NCBI GenBank assembly: GCA_031270205.1
Contig: JAISYA010000227.1
Coordinates: 1-24,675, forward strand
DNA length: 24,675 nt
Direction: 5' to 3'
Source of the DNA: Treponema sp.
GTDB taxonomy: Bacteria; Spirochaetota; Spirochaetia; Treponematales; Breznakiellaceae
Shown: one piece after another, positions 7,268 to 13,912 of the stretch
Layout of the letters: every line of letters starts with the position of its first letter
How positions within the stretch are numbered: the first letter of the stretch is position 1
Program-made: the position numbers and the translations under genes
Notes under the pieces: model-generated
Told to the model about the DNA's origin: nothing
The model's database searches: none
The model's input: only the letters and a program-made list of their open reading frames with translations

Positions 7268-7951
7268 ATGACGGTAGTAGAAGCGGAAAACGTGGTTAAG
7301 GATTACGGCCTTAACGGACAGACGGTACACGCCCTGCGGGGGGTGAATTTGAGCTTTGAAGGCGGGGAATTTGCCGCCATTGCCGGGCCTTCGGGGAGCG
7401 GAAAGTCAACGTTCCTCCATTTGACGGGCTGCCTGGACACCCTAACCGGGGGTAGTATGAGCATAGGCGGGCGGAATGTGGCGGGCCTTTCAAAGAAGCA
7501 GCTGGCGCTCCTGCGGCGGCACAGCATCGGTTTTATTTTTCAGGCATATAACCTTATCCCGGTGCTTACCGTCTCGGAAAACATCGCCTTTCCGCTGACC
7601 CTTTTGGGGGTGGACAAGCGGGAAATCCGGGAGCGGGTGGCCCGGTCGCTGCGGGACGTGGGGCTTGAGGGCATGGAGAAGCGGCGGCCCCGGGAAATGT
7701 CCGGCGGACAGCAGCAGCGGGTGGCCATAGCACGGGCTTTGGTGAAAAAACCCGCGCTGATCCTCGCGGACGAACCCACGGCGAACCTGGATTCTACCAT
7801 CGGGCGGGAAATCCTGGAGCTGATGGTACAGCTCAATACCAGCGAGGGGACTACCTTCATCTTCTCAACCCACGATCCCATGGTCATGGAATTTGCCCGC
7901 CGGATCATCAAACTCTGTGACGGGCGGATTGAATCGGACGAGGTCAAGTGA
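7268..7951 (+). CDS. ABC exporter ATPase, LolD/MacB type
   Basis: The cytoplasmic ATPase (227 aa) of an FtsX-type ABC system. It has Walker A GPSGSGKS (40-47), a Q-loop in FIFQAYNLIP, signature MSGGQQQR, Walker B ALILADEPTANLD and an H-loop in STHDP. This is the full set for an active enzyme of the LolD/MacB/FtsE group. The start ATG is preceded by AAAGGAG six nt upstream. The stop overlaps the region from which the first FtsX permease is read. With the two permeases, the LolA-like protein and the outer-membrane barrel downstream, its likely job is to power extraction of lipoproteins or lipids from the inner membrane. MacB-type drug or peptide export is the alternative. Confidence 0.93.
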   Translation: MTVVEAENVVKDYGLNGQTVHALRGVNLSFEGGEFAAIAGPSGSGKSTFLHLTGCLDTLTGGSMSIGGRNVAGLSKKQLALLRRHSIGFIFQAYNLIPVLTVSENIAFPLTLLGVDKREIRERVARSLRDVGLEGMEKRRPREMSGGQQQRVAIARALVKKPALILADEPTANLDSTIGREILELMVQLNTSEGTTFIFSTHDPMVMEFARRIIKLCDGRIESDEVK

Positions 7952-7986
7952 ATGACCGCGCAGCACCGGACTATAGGGAGCATACT

Positions 7987-9732
7987 ATGACACTATCAGG
8001 AATTTGGGAACTCAAGCGCATGGCCTTCCGCAATTTGGCGCGGCATAAGGTCAAGACCATCCTCACCAGCGCGGCGATTATGGTCAGTGTGGCCGTGTAT
8101 ATCTTTATGGACAGCCTTATCAGCGGGATGTTCATCGAAAGCTACCGGAACATCATCAACTACGAGATGGGCGCGGCCAAGCTGCAAACCCGCATGTACT
8201 TCGACAAGCAGGACGAGAAGCCCGCTTACGAGAACTTCGCCGCCTGGGAGACTTACGCCGCGGCGCTGGACGAGGCCGGCTACCACAGCGCCCCCCGCTA
8301 TGTCTTCTCCGGCACCCTCTACTCCGTCAGCGGGAACGCGCCGGTCATCGTCAACGCCGTGGACCCGGCGCGGGAGGCGGCGACCCTGGCCTACACCGAC
8401 CCCCGGTGGATGGAAACGGGGCGTTACATCCGCCCCGGCGAGTTTGGCATCGCGCTGGGGAACTACACCGCGGAGAAGCTCAAGGTGGGCATTCCCCAGC
8501 GGGTAGAAAAGGCCGAGTTCGAGGACTTCGTGCGCAGCGCCGCCGCGGGAGACGCCGCGGACGAGGCGTTCATCCGCTCCTGCTTCTATCACATTGAAGG
8601 GGAGCGGAAGGCGGGCTTTCTGGAGACCCAGGACTTCGCGGACGCGAATATGCGGCGGATGTTCCTCAAGCAGGACCTGGGCGCGGCCGGCCTGGACCGC
8701 CTCTGGCAGCTCCTGGACCGCACGGGCCGCAACGACGTGCGCATTGCCGCGGTCATCGACATCAAGGGGCTGCCGGACTCCATCCGCACGGACAAGTGGG
8801 ACGCGGACCTCTGGCCCCTCCTCACCCCCGGCGAACAGGCCCTTCTGGGCGCGGCCTACGAGTACGACGAACTGTTGGGCGCCTACCTCTTAATAGACGC
8901 CGGCGGCGCCCGCTCCGCCGACGCCCTTGCGGCAATGATCCGCGTCGACTTCTCCGGCGCGGTGAAGCACGTGAACCAGGTCATCGACGCCCGGGTCGTC
9001 GGCATCGTGAACACCCCGGACATGGTGCTGAACACCAGCACCCTCTTCATCCCCCTGGACGTGCTGCAGGACGAGGCGGGGATGATGCTGGAAGGCCGCG
9101 TGACGGAAATCCTCATCCGGGACAAGCGGGCTACCCCCGCCGACCGGACCCTTCCCAGCGAAGCGCCGGAAGTCATTACCGCCGCGCTTCAGCGGGGCCT
9201 TGCCGCGCGGGGCGAAACGCTGAGCGCGGAACTGGGCGTTTTCCCCTGGCAGGGCTACAACGAGGACTTCCTGAAATACGAGGCGATGGAGAGCGTCTCG
9301 GACCGGACATTCCCCATCCTCATCCTGATAATGGCGCTGCTGGGCATCTCCAACACCATCCTGATGTCCGTGATGGAGCGCACCAGGGAAATCGGGATGA
9401 TGCGGGCGCTGGGGATGACCGACCGGGAGATGGTTTTTACCTATATGATGGAAGCCGCGGCCCTGGGCCTTATCGGCGGCGGCCTGGGCATCGTGGCGGG
9501 CTGCCTCTCCAACATCCCGATGGTCACGGCCGGTATGGACTTTTCGCAGATGTCCCTCTCAATGGGCGGCAATATGGGCATCCCCGTCTCCAACGTCATC
9601 CGCGGCATCTGGAACGTGCCGGTGATCATCGGCAGCGGCCTCGTTGCCGCGCTCGTTTCCTCCCTGGTCGCCTTCTTCCCCGTCCGCCGCGCGCTCAAGA
9701 AGCCCATCACGGAGAGCATGCGGTTTGAATAG
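7987..9732 (+). CDS. FtsX-like ABC permease with a large periplasmic domain (LolC/E or MacB-like)
   Basis: An inner-membrane permease, 581 aa from ATG 7987 (AGGGAG six nt upstream). An in-frame GTG at 7948 overlapping the ATPase stop is the alternative. The N-terminus MAFRNLARHKVKTILTSAAI leads into TM1 at about 22-42. A periplasmic region of about 400 residues follows, then TMs at about 442-463, 486-508 and 542-565. The cytoplasmic loop after TM2 has ERTREIGMMRALGM, the FtsX-family hallmark. The periplasmic part is some 150-200 residues longer than in ordinary LolC/E proteins and about twice that of the second permease, suggesting that the two subunits do different jobs. The start of the repeat cluster lies only a few bases after the stop. 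Confidence 0.9.
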   Translation: MTLSGIWELKRMAFRNLARHKVKTILTSAAIMVSVAVYIFMDSLISGMFIESYRNIINYEMGAAKLQTRMYFDKQDEKPAYENFAAWETYAAALDEAGYHSAPRYVFSGTLYSVSGNAPVIVNAVDPAREAATLAYTDPRWMETGRYIRPGEFGIALGNYTAEKLKVGIPQRVEKAEFEDFVRSAAAGDAADEAFIRSCFYHIEGERKAGFLETQDFADANMRRMFLKQDLGAAGLDRLWQLLDRTGRNDVRIAAVIDIKGLPDSIRTDKWDADLWPLLTPGEQALLGAAYEYDELLGAYLLIDAGGARSADALAAMIRVDFSGAVKHVNQVIDARVVGIVNTPDMVLNTSTLFIPLDVLQDEAGMMLEGRVTEILIRDKRATPADRTLPSEAPEVITAALQRGLAARGETLSAELGVFPWQGYNEDFLKYEAMESVSDRTFPILILIMALLGISNTILMSVMERTREIGMMRALGMTDREMVFTYMMEAAALGLIGGGLGIVAGCLSNIPMVTAGMDFSQMSLSMGGNMGIPVSNVIRGIWNVPVIIGSGLVAALVSSLVAFFPVRRALKKPITESMRFE

Positions 9733-9737
9733 CGAGA

Positions 9738-9773
9738 GCTGGGGGGGCATCTGATCCAGGGCTGATCGGGCTT
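9738..9773. repeat. Mosaic of single copies of two palindromic modules
   Basis: A single degenerate G-run module (GCTGGGGGGGCATCT, 9738-9752) is joined directly to one 23-bp GATC-type module (9753-9775). These are the two module types that otherwise form separate arrays at 10429-10559 and 10143-10303. Confidence 0.8.
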
Positions 9774-10142
9774 CCCGCTCAGCAAATGCACGGCGCAAGC
9801 CGTGCAGATGAGTAATGCGGCATAGCGTAGGCCCAGTGACCGCCCCTCTTTGCCGTAGACCGCGCGGCGGCTTTAGCCGGCGTGTGGCCCGCTTAGTAAA
9901 GGCACGGCGCAAGCCGTGTAGATGAGTAATGCGGCAACGCGTAGGCCCAGTGACCGCCCCACTTTGCCGTAGACCGCGCGGCGGCTTTAGCCGGCGCGGC
10001 GGCCGATCCAGGGCTGATCGGGGTTCCCGCTCAGCAAACGCACGGCGTAAGCCGTGTAGATGAGTTATGCGGCAAAGCGTAGGCCCAGTGACCGCCCCTC
10101 TTTGCCGTAGACCGCGCGGCGGCTTTAGCCGGCGCGGCGGCC
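9774..10142. repeat. Three ~117-bp composite repeat units, one separated by a single palindromic module
   Basis: Units run 9774-9887, 9888-10004 and 10026-10142, with a single GATC-type 23-mer at 10005-10027 between the second and third. All share the order CCCGCT start, CACGGC/GCCGTG stem-loop, GCGTAGGCCCAGTGACCGCCCC block, TTGCCGTAGACCGCGCGGCGGC block and a GGCGGCC or GTGTGG end. Open reading frames on the minus strand through this block are simply the repeat translated and have no support as genes. Confidence 0.92.
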
Positions 10143-10303
10143 GATCCAGGGCTGATCGGGGTTCCGATCCAGTGCTGATCGGGGTTCCGATCCAGGGCTG
10201 ATCGGGGTTCCGATCCAGGGCTGATCGGGGTTCCGATCCAGGGCTGATCGGGGTCCCGATCCAGGGCTGATCGGGGTTCCGATCCAAGGCTGGGCGGGGT
10301 CCC
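10143..10303. repeat. Tandem array of seven 23-bp repeats (GATCGG/CCGATC type)
   Basis: Seven copies at exactly 23-bp spacing start at 10143, 10166, 10189, 10212, 10235, 10258 and 10281. Across each junction lies the dyad GATCGGGGTTCCGATC (first at 10154-10169; six-bp arms, GGTT loop), joined by a CCAGGGCT linker. The last copy is diverged (GGGCGG in place of GATCGG). Confidence 0.95.
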
Positions 10304-10420
10304 CGCTCAGCAAACGCACGGCGTTAAGCCGTGTAGATGACTACAGCGGCAAAGCGTAGGCCCAGTGACCGCCCCACTTTGCCGTAGACCGCGCGGCGGC
10401 ATTAGCCGCCGCAGTGGCCG
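10302..10420. repeat. ~117-bp composite repeat unit (copy D)
   Basis: A complete unit, 119 bp. Here the first stem has a five-base loop (CACGGC-GTTAA-GCCGTG, 10317-10333), and the second stem is extended to GCGGCGGC-ATTA-GCCGCCGC by changes on its 3' side. It ends in GGCCG and passes directly into the G-run array. Confidence 0.9.
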
Positions 10421-10428
10421 CCCTAAGG

Positions 10429-10559
10429 CTGGGGGGCATCCCCCCTTAACGCTGGGGGGAGGTCCCCCCTAATGCTGGGGGTAGGTCCCCCCTAATGCTG
10501 GGGGGCATTCCCCCCTAAGGGCTGGGGGTAGGTCCCCCCTAAGGCTGGGGGGCATTCCC
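10429..10559. repeat. Tandem array of 23/24-bp repeats (G6/C6 type)
   Basis: Six copies start at 10429, 10452, 10475, 10498, 10522 and 10545; the fourth is 24 bp and the sixth merges into the next composite unit. Each has a CT start, a run of five or six G, a CAT, CATT or AGGT-like centre, a run of C, and a TAAGG/TAATG/TAACG linker. The arms form near-perfect hairpins. Confidence 0.93.
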
Positions 10560-10610
10560 CGCTTAGCAAAGGCACGGCGCAAGCCGTATAGATGACTACA
10601 GCGGAATAGA
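10558..10610. repeat. Truncated composite repeat unit (copy E) abutting the next gene
   Basis: Only the first half of the unit is present (CCCGCTTAG start, CACGGC-GCAA-GCCGTA stem, then ATGACTACAGCGG). It stops at the ribosome binding site of the second FtsX gene (GGAGG, 10613-10617), so the repeat reaches to within about 12 bases of the start codon. Confidence 0.85.
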
Positions 10611-10622
10611 CCGGAGGTTGAT

Positions 10623-11891
10623 ATGGAAAAAGTACGGCTTGGGGGCTTTGGAACCCTCATGAAGATTGCGTTCAGGAATATTTTCCGGAACAAGCGGCGC
10701 ACGGCGTTCTGCCTCCTGGCGGTGGGCCTGGCGGTGTTCTTCATCGCGTTCTACGGGTCGATGCTCGCGGGGATGCTGGGCGCGATGAACGAGGCGGTGC
10801 AGATTTTCGAGACGGGGCACGTGCGGGCGGTGTCGCGCGCTTTCGAGGCGGACGCGGAGGCGATGCCGGTGCAGTTCCCGGTGGGGGAGGGGCGGCCGCT
10901 CCCGGAGCTGGAGGCGGCCGTTGCCGCCATTCCCGGAGTCGCGGCGGTGTTCCCCCGCATCAAGACCTACGCGACTTTGCAGGAGAGCGTGCTGAAACAC
11001 GCGACGCTCTGGGGGCTGCGGATGGAGGGGGAGTCGAAGGCGCACCACTTTAACCTGACCGACCGGGGAGACGGCCTCCTGGAGGGGCGCTACCCCGCGC
11101 CGGGGGCCAACGAGTGCGCCGTCGGGCGGATTTTCGCGGACAAGACAGGGCTGCGCGTGGGCGACCGCATCCCGCTCAAAACAGTGTCATCGCAGTTCTC
11201 CGACCGGATGTGGGCGCCGAAAGTGGTGGGGGTCTTCTTCTTCGACTACACGGCGGTGGACCGGGACGCCGTCATCGTGGACTTCGACCGGCTGCAGCGG
11301 CTCCTCACCATGGGGGACGCGGCGCAGCAGCTGGTAGTCTACGCGGACGAGGCGGCGCTCTCCGCGCCTATCGCCCGGCGGATGGAGGCGCTCCTGGGAA
11401 CGGACAACATCGCGGAGGAGTGGCAGGACAACTACTGGGTGGCGCTGATGAACGGCCTTATGCCGGTTTACTACGTGGTGTACCTCGTGTTCCTCGTGGT
11501 GGCCAGTTTCCTCATCGTCAACACAGTAGTGATGATCATCCACGAGCGCATCAAGGAGATCGGGATGATGGGGAGCCTGGGGATGAGCCGGCGGGAGATT
11601 GTGACGGTGTTCTTTTTTGAGTCGGTGTTCCTGGCGGTGCTGGGCGCTACGGCGGGGATGCTGGCGGGGGGCGTTCTGACGGCGGCGCTGCAAAACACGC
11701 CGATAAACCTGATGGGCTTGATGGGCGACACCTTCGCGGCCATGCCGATGGGCAACGCGCTCTACCTTACGTTCAGCCCGGCCCAGCTGGCGCAGAGCTG
11801 GCTCCTCGGCGTGGGCATAGCGACGCTGTTCACGCTGATCCCGTCGCTCAAGAGCGCGTTCGTCGAGCCGGTAGAGGCGTTAAGAAGATGA
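10623..11891 (+). CDS. FtsX-like ABC permease, second subunit (LolC/E-like)
   Basis: An inner-membrane permease of 422 aa, the normal LolC/LolE length. The N-terminus MKIAFRNIFRNKRRTAFCLL leads into TM1; a periplasmic domain of about 220 residues follows, then TMs at about 281-305, 326-352 and 390-410. The loop HERIKEIGMMGSLGMSRREI is the FtsX hallmark. GGAGG lies 5 nt before ATG 10623. The ATPase and the first permease are upstream, on the far side of the repeat cluster; ATGA overlap with the following gene indicates co-translation. It probably forms a heterodimer with the 581-aa permease. Confidence 0.9.
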   Translation: MEKVRLGGFGTLMKIAFRNIFRNKRRTAFCLLAVGLAVFFIAFYGSMLAGMLGAMNEAVQIFETGHVRAVSRAFEADAEAMPVQFPVGEGRPLPELEAAVAAIPGVAAVFPRIKTYATLQESVLKHATLWGLRMEGESKAHHFNLTDRGDGLLEGRYPAPGANECAVGRIFADKTGLRVGDRIPLKTVSSQFSDRMWAPKVVGVFFFDYTAVDRDAVIVDFDRLQRLLTMGDAAQQLVVYADEAALSAPIARRMEALLGTDNIAEEWQDNYWVALMNGLMPVYYVVYLVFLVVASFLIVNTVVMIIHERIKEIGMMGSLGMSRREIVTVFFFESVFLAVLGATAGMLAGGVLTAALQNTPINLMGLMGDTFAAMPMGNALYLTFSPAQLAQSWLLGVGIATLFTLIPSLKSAFVEPVEALRR

Positions 11892-11908
11892 AGGAATGGA
11901 GGTTTATG

Positions 11909-12655
11909 ATGAAGACGAAAGTAACCGTATTGGCGTTTGTGTTGGCAGTAACGGCGGGAGCGGCGGCTTTTGGGCAGACGCCTTCGGCGGCGGAACTGCT
12001 GCGGCGGGTGGATGATAACGAGATTTTCACCACCATTGTGTACGAAGGCGAGATGATCATCGACTATCAGGGCAAGCGCTTTGTGAAAACGATGAAAGCC
12101 TGGGGGCGGGAGAACAACGACAACTTCACCGAGTTCACCAACCCCGAAGACCGGGGCGTCAAGTACCTCAAGAAGGGCGGGCGGCTCTACGTCTACTCCC
12201 CCGACACCGAGGAAGTGATGCTCATCTCCGGGCACATGCTCAAGGAAAGCATGATGGGCAGCGACATGTCCTACGAGGACACCATTGAGAACGACAAGCT
12301 CTCCAACCGCTACAATCCGTCCCTGGGCGGCTCGGAGGCCTGGAACGGGCGGGACTGCTGGGTGCTGGATCTTGCCGCGAAGAAGAAGACCGAGAGTTAC
12401 CCCCGGCAGAAAATGTGGATCGAGAAGGAGACCGGCGACTGCCTGCACTACGAACAGTTCGCCCTTTCCGGCGCGAAGCTCAAGGAGTACAACCTCAACA
12501 AGATTGAAGTTATCGCGGGCCGACGCTTTCCGGTAGAGATGGAAATCCGCGACCTGCTGCGGAAAAACAGCAAGACCACACTGGTGATGAAAAAGGTGAT
12601 CATGGACCAGCCCATCGCGGACTCGGTGTTCAGCCAGCGGAATTTGTCGAGGTAA
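11909..12655 (+). CDS. Outer-membrane lipoprotein-sorting protein (LolA-like)
   Basis: A periplasmic carrier-type protein of about 248 aa. A signal peptide (MKTKVTVLAFVLAVTAGAAAFG) is followed by AELLRRVDDNE and EMIIDYQGKRFVKTMKAWG, the start of the COG2834/LolA-like fold, a curved beta-sheet that holds lipid chains. I chose ATG 11909 because GGAGG (11898-11902) is six nt upstream. An in-frame ATG at 11888, overlapping the permease stop as ATGA, would add seven residues before the signal peptide. The position between FtsX permease and outer-membrane barrel genes suggests it carries lipid or lipoprotein cargo across the periplasm. It is longer than classical LolA (about 180 aa), closer to members found beside export permeases. 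Confidence 0.85.
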   Translation: MKTKVTVLAFVLAVTAGAAAFGQTPSAAELLRRVDDNEIFTTIVYEGEMIIDYQGKRFVKTMKAWGRENNDNFTEFTNPEDRGVKYLKKGGRLYVYSPDTEEVMLISGHMLKESMMGSDMSYEDTIENDKLSNRYNPSLGGSEAWNGRDCWVLDLAAKKKTESYPRQKMWIEKETGDCLHYEQFALSGAKLKEYNLNKIEVIAGRRFPVEMEIRDLLRKNSKTTLVMKKVIMDQPIADSVFSQRNLSR

Positions 12656-12661
12656 ACGAAG

Positions 12662-13864
12662 ATGTGTGCCGGTTTTACGGTAAAATCGTTGTTCATTCTG
12701 GCGCTGTGCGCGTTTGTAACGGCGGGCGGAAGCGGGGCGTCCCTCGCGGCACAGAATCTGAGCGTATCGGGTATTTTGAACTCTACCGTTTCCATGAAGG
12801 CCGGGACCGGGCCGGATTTTGTCTACGGCCTTGAAGAGTACGCCAACCTCAGGATGCAGGCCCGGATCAAGGAGCGGGCGGTGTTTTACGGCGCGGTGAA
12901 CTTTATCGCCGCCGCCGGGGAGGCCGCGAACGGCGCGGCGCTTCTGGGGTTTAGCCAGGGGAACGCCGCGCTGGGGCTGTCCCCTTCGGCGTTTACCTAC
13001 GGCGAAAACTACCTGGCCGCCTTTGAGCTTGAGCGGCTCTATTTCAGGCTGAACGGCGAGTACACGGATTTTGACGGCGGCCTCATGCGGCTCCCCTTCG
13101 GTTACGGTCAAATCTGGGGGCCTTCGGATTTTCTAAACCCGAAAAACCCGCTGTACCCCGACGCGCGGCCCCGCGCCGTGCTGGGAGCGGGGCTTTCCTG
13201 GTATCCGGCGGATTCCCTCAAGCTGCTTGGTTTCGGCGCGGCTCCCCGCAACCCCTTCGCGGAAGGCGGGGAGGGGGGGCTTGTAGGCCTTTCCATGGAT
13301 CAGCACTGGGACCGCTCAAGCGTCCAGGCGCTCTACGCGTTTGAAACGCCCCGGGACGGCTCAAAGTGGGGCATGCACCGTATGGGGATCTCGCTCAAGG
13401 CGGACGTGGAGCTGGGCCTCTTGACGGACCTCCTCTATACCTACAACCGCGAGGCCAATACCGGTGTCAACGGCCTCTCCCTCAGTTTAGGGGCGGACTA
13501 TTCCTTTTTTGATGGAAAACTCCTGGCCGTGGCCGAATACCTGTACAGCGGAGAGGCCTCCTCCACCTCGATTAGGGGCGGGGGCAGCCTGTCCAACCGA
13601 AATTACCTGTACACGGGACTGACCTACCTTATCAACGACTACGCCAACACGGGCCTCGCCCTGATTTCCGGTTTTGACGACGTTTCCTTTACCCCGCTTG
13701 TCAGCATGGAGAACGAACTGTTCCAGGGCTGTACCCTGATCCTTACCGGGCAAATCCCCCTGGACCGGGACCTCTTTGCGGACAACGGCGAATACGGCGA
13801 GCTGGGCCCCCATACCGGCGGCAGCTATTTCAACTTCAACGCCAAATTGCGGCTGCGGTTTTAG
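12662..13864 (+). CDS. Outer-membrane beta-barrel protein
   Basis: A 400-aa protein with a signal peptide (hydrophobic to about residue 30, SLAAQ at the likely cleavage site), then repeated amphipathic strands rich in Tyr, Gly and Leu, ending in AKLRLRF with the C-terminal Phe typical of barrels inserted by BamA. The segment WGPSDFLNPKNPLYP resembles a motif in DUF1302-type barrels that occur beside LolA-like genes, but I cannot confirm the family. The start ATG is nine nt after GAGG, six nt after the LolA-like stop, so it is the last gene of the export operon. A role as outer-membrane acceptor or exit for the cargo is inference from context. Confidence 0.8.
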   Translation: MCAGFTVKSLFILALCAFVTAGGSGASLAAQNLSVSGILNSTVSMKAGTGPDFVYGLEEYANLRMQARIKERAVFYGAVNFIAAAGEAANGAALLGFSQGNAALGLSPSAFTYGENYLAAFELERLYFRLNGEYTDFDGGLMRLPFGYGQIWGPSDFLNPKNPLYPDARPRAVLGAGLSWYPADSLKLLGFGAAPRNPFAEGGEGGLVGLSMDQHWDRSSVQALYAFETPRDGSKWGMHRMGISLKADVELGLLTDLLYTYNREANTGVNGLSLSLGADYSFFDGKLLAVAEYLYSGEASSTSIRGGGSLSNRNYLYTGLTYLINDYANTGLALISGFDDVSFTPLVSMENELFQGCTLILTGQIPLDRDLFADNGEYGELGPHTGGSYFNFNAKLRLRF

Positions 13865-13912
13865 GGCGGCAACAGTAATTGGATAATCAACATGCGGACC
13901 AATAATGAGCCG

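Noticed and set aside
9559..10287. Long minus-strand open frame with repeated peptides (NPDQPWIG, LHGLRRAF)
   Set aside because: The peptides are just the DNA repeats read through. The frame overlaps the end of the FtsX gene antisense and has no ribosome site or family. The 23-bp period is not a multiple of three, so each module changes frame from copy to copy.
10469..10744. Minus-strand frame over the G-run array and the start of the second FtsX gene
   Set aside because: Translated repeat plus antisense of a clear gene; no initiation site.
11762..13111. 449-codon minus-strand frame opposite the LolA-like and barrel genes
   Set aside because: Antisense shadow: no domain, no ribosome site, and the plus-strand genes have signal peptides and a typical barrel end.
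13865..13912. Bidirectional terminator between the barrel gene and the cNMP regulator
   Set aside because: GCGGC/GCCGC and ATTGG/CCAAT can pair, but the stems are interrupted and there is no T-run on either strand.
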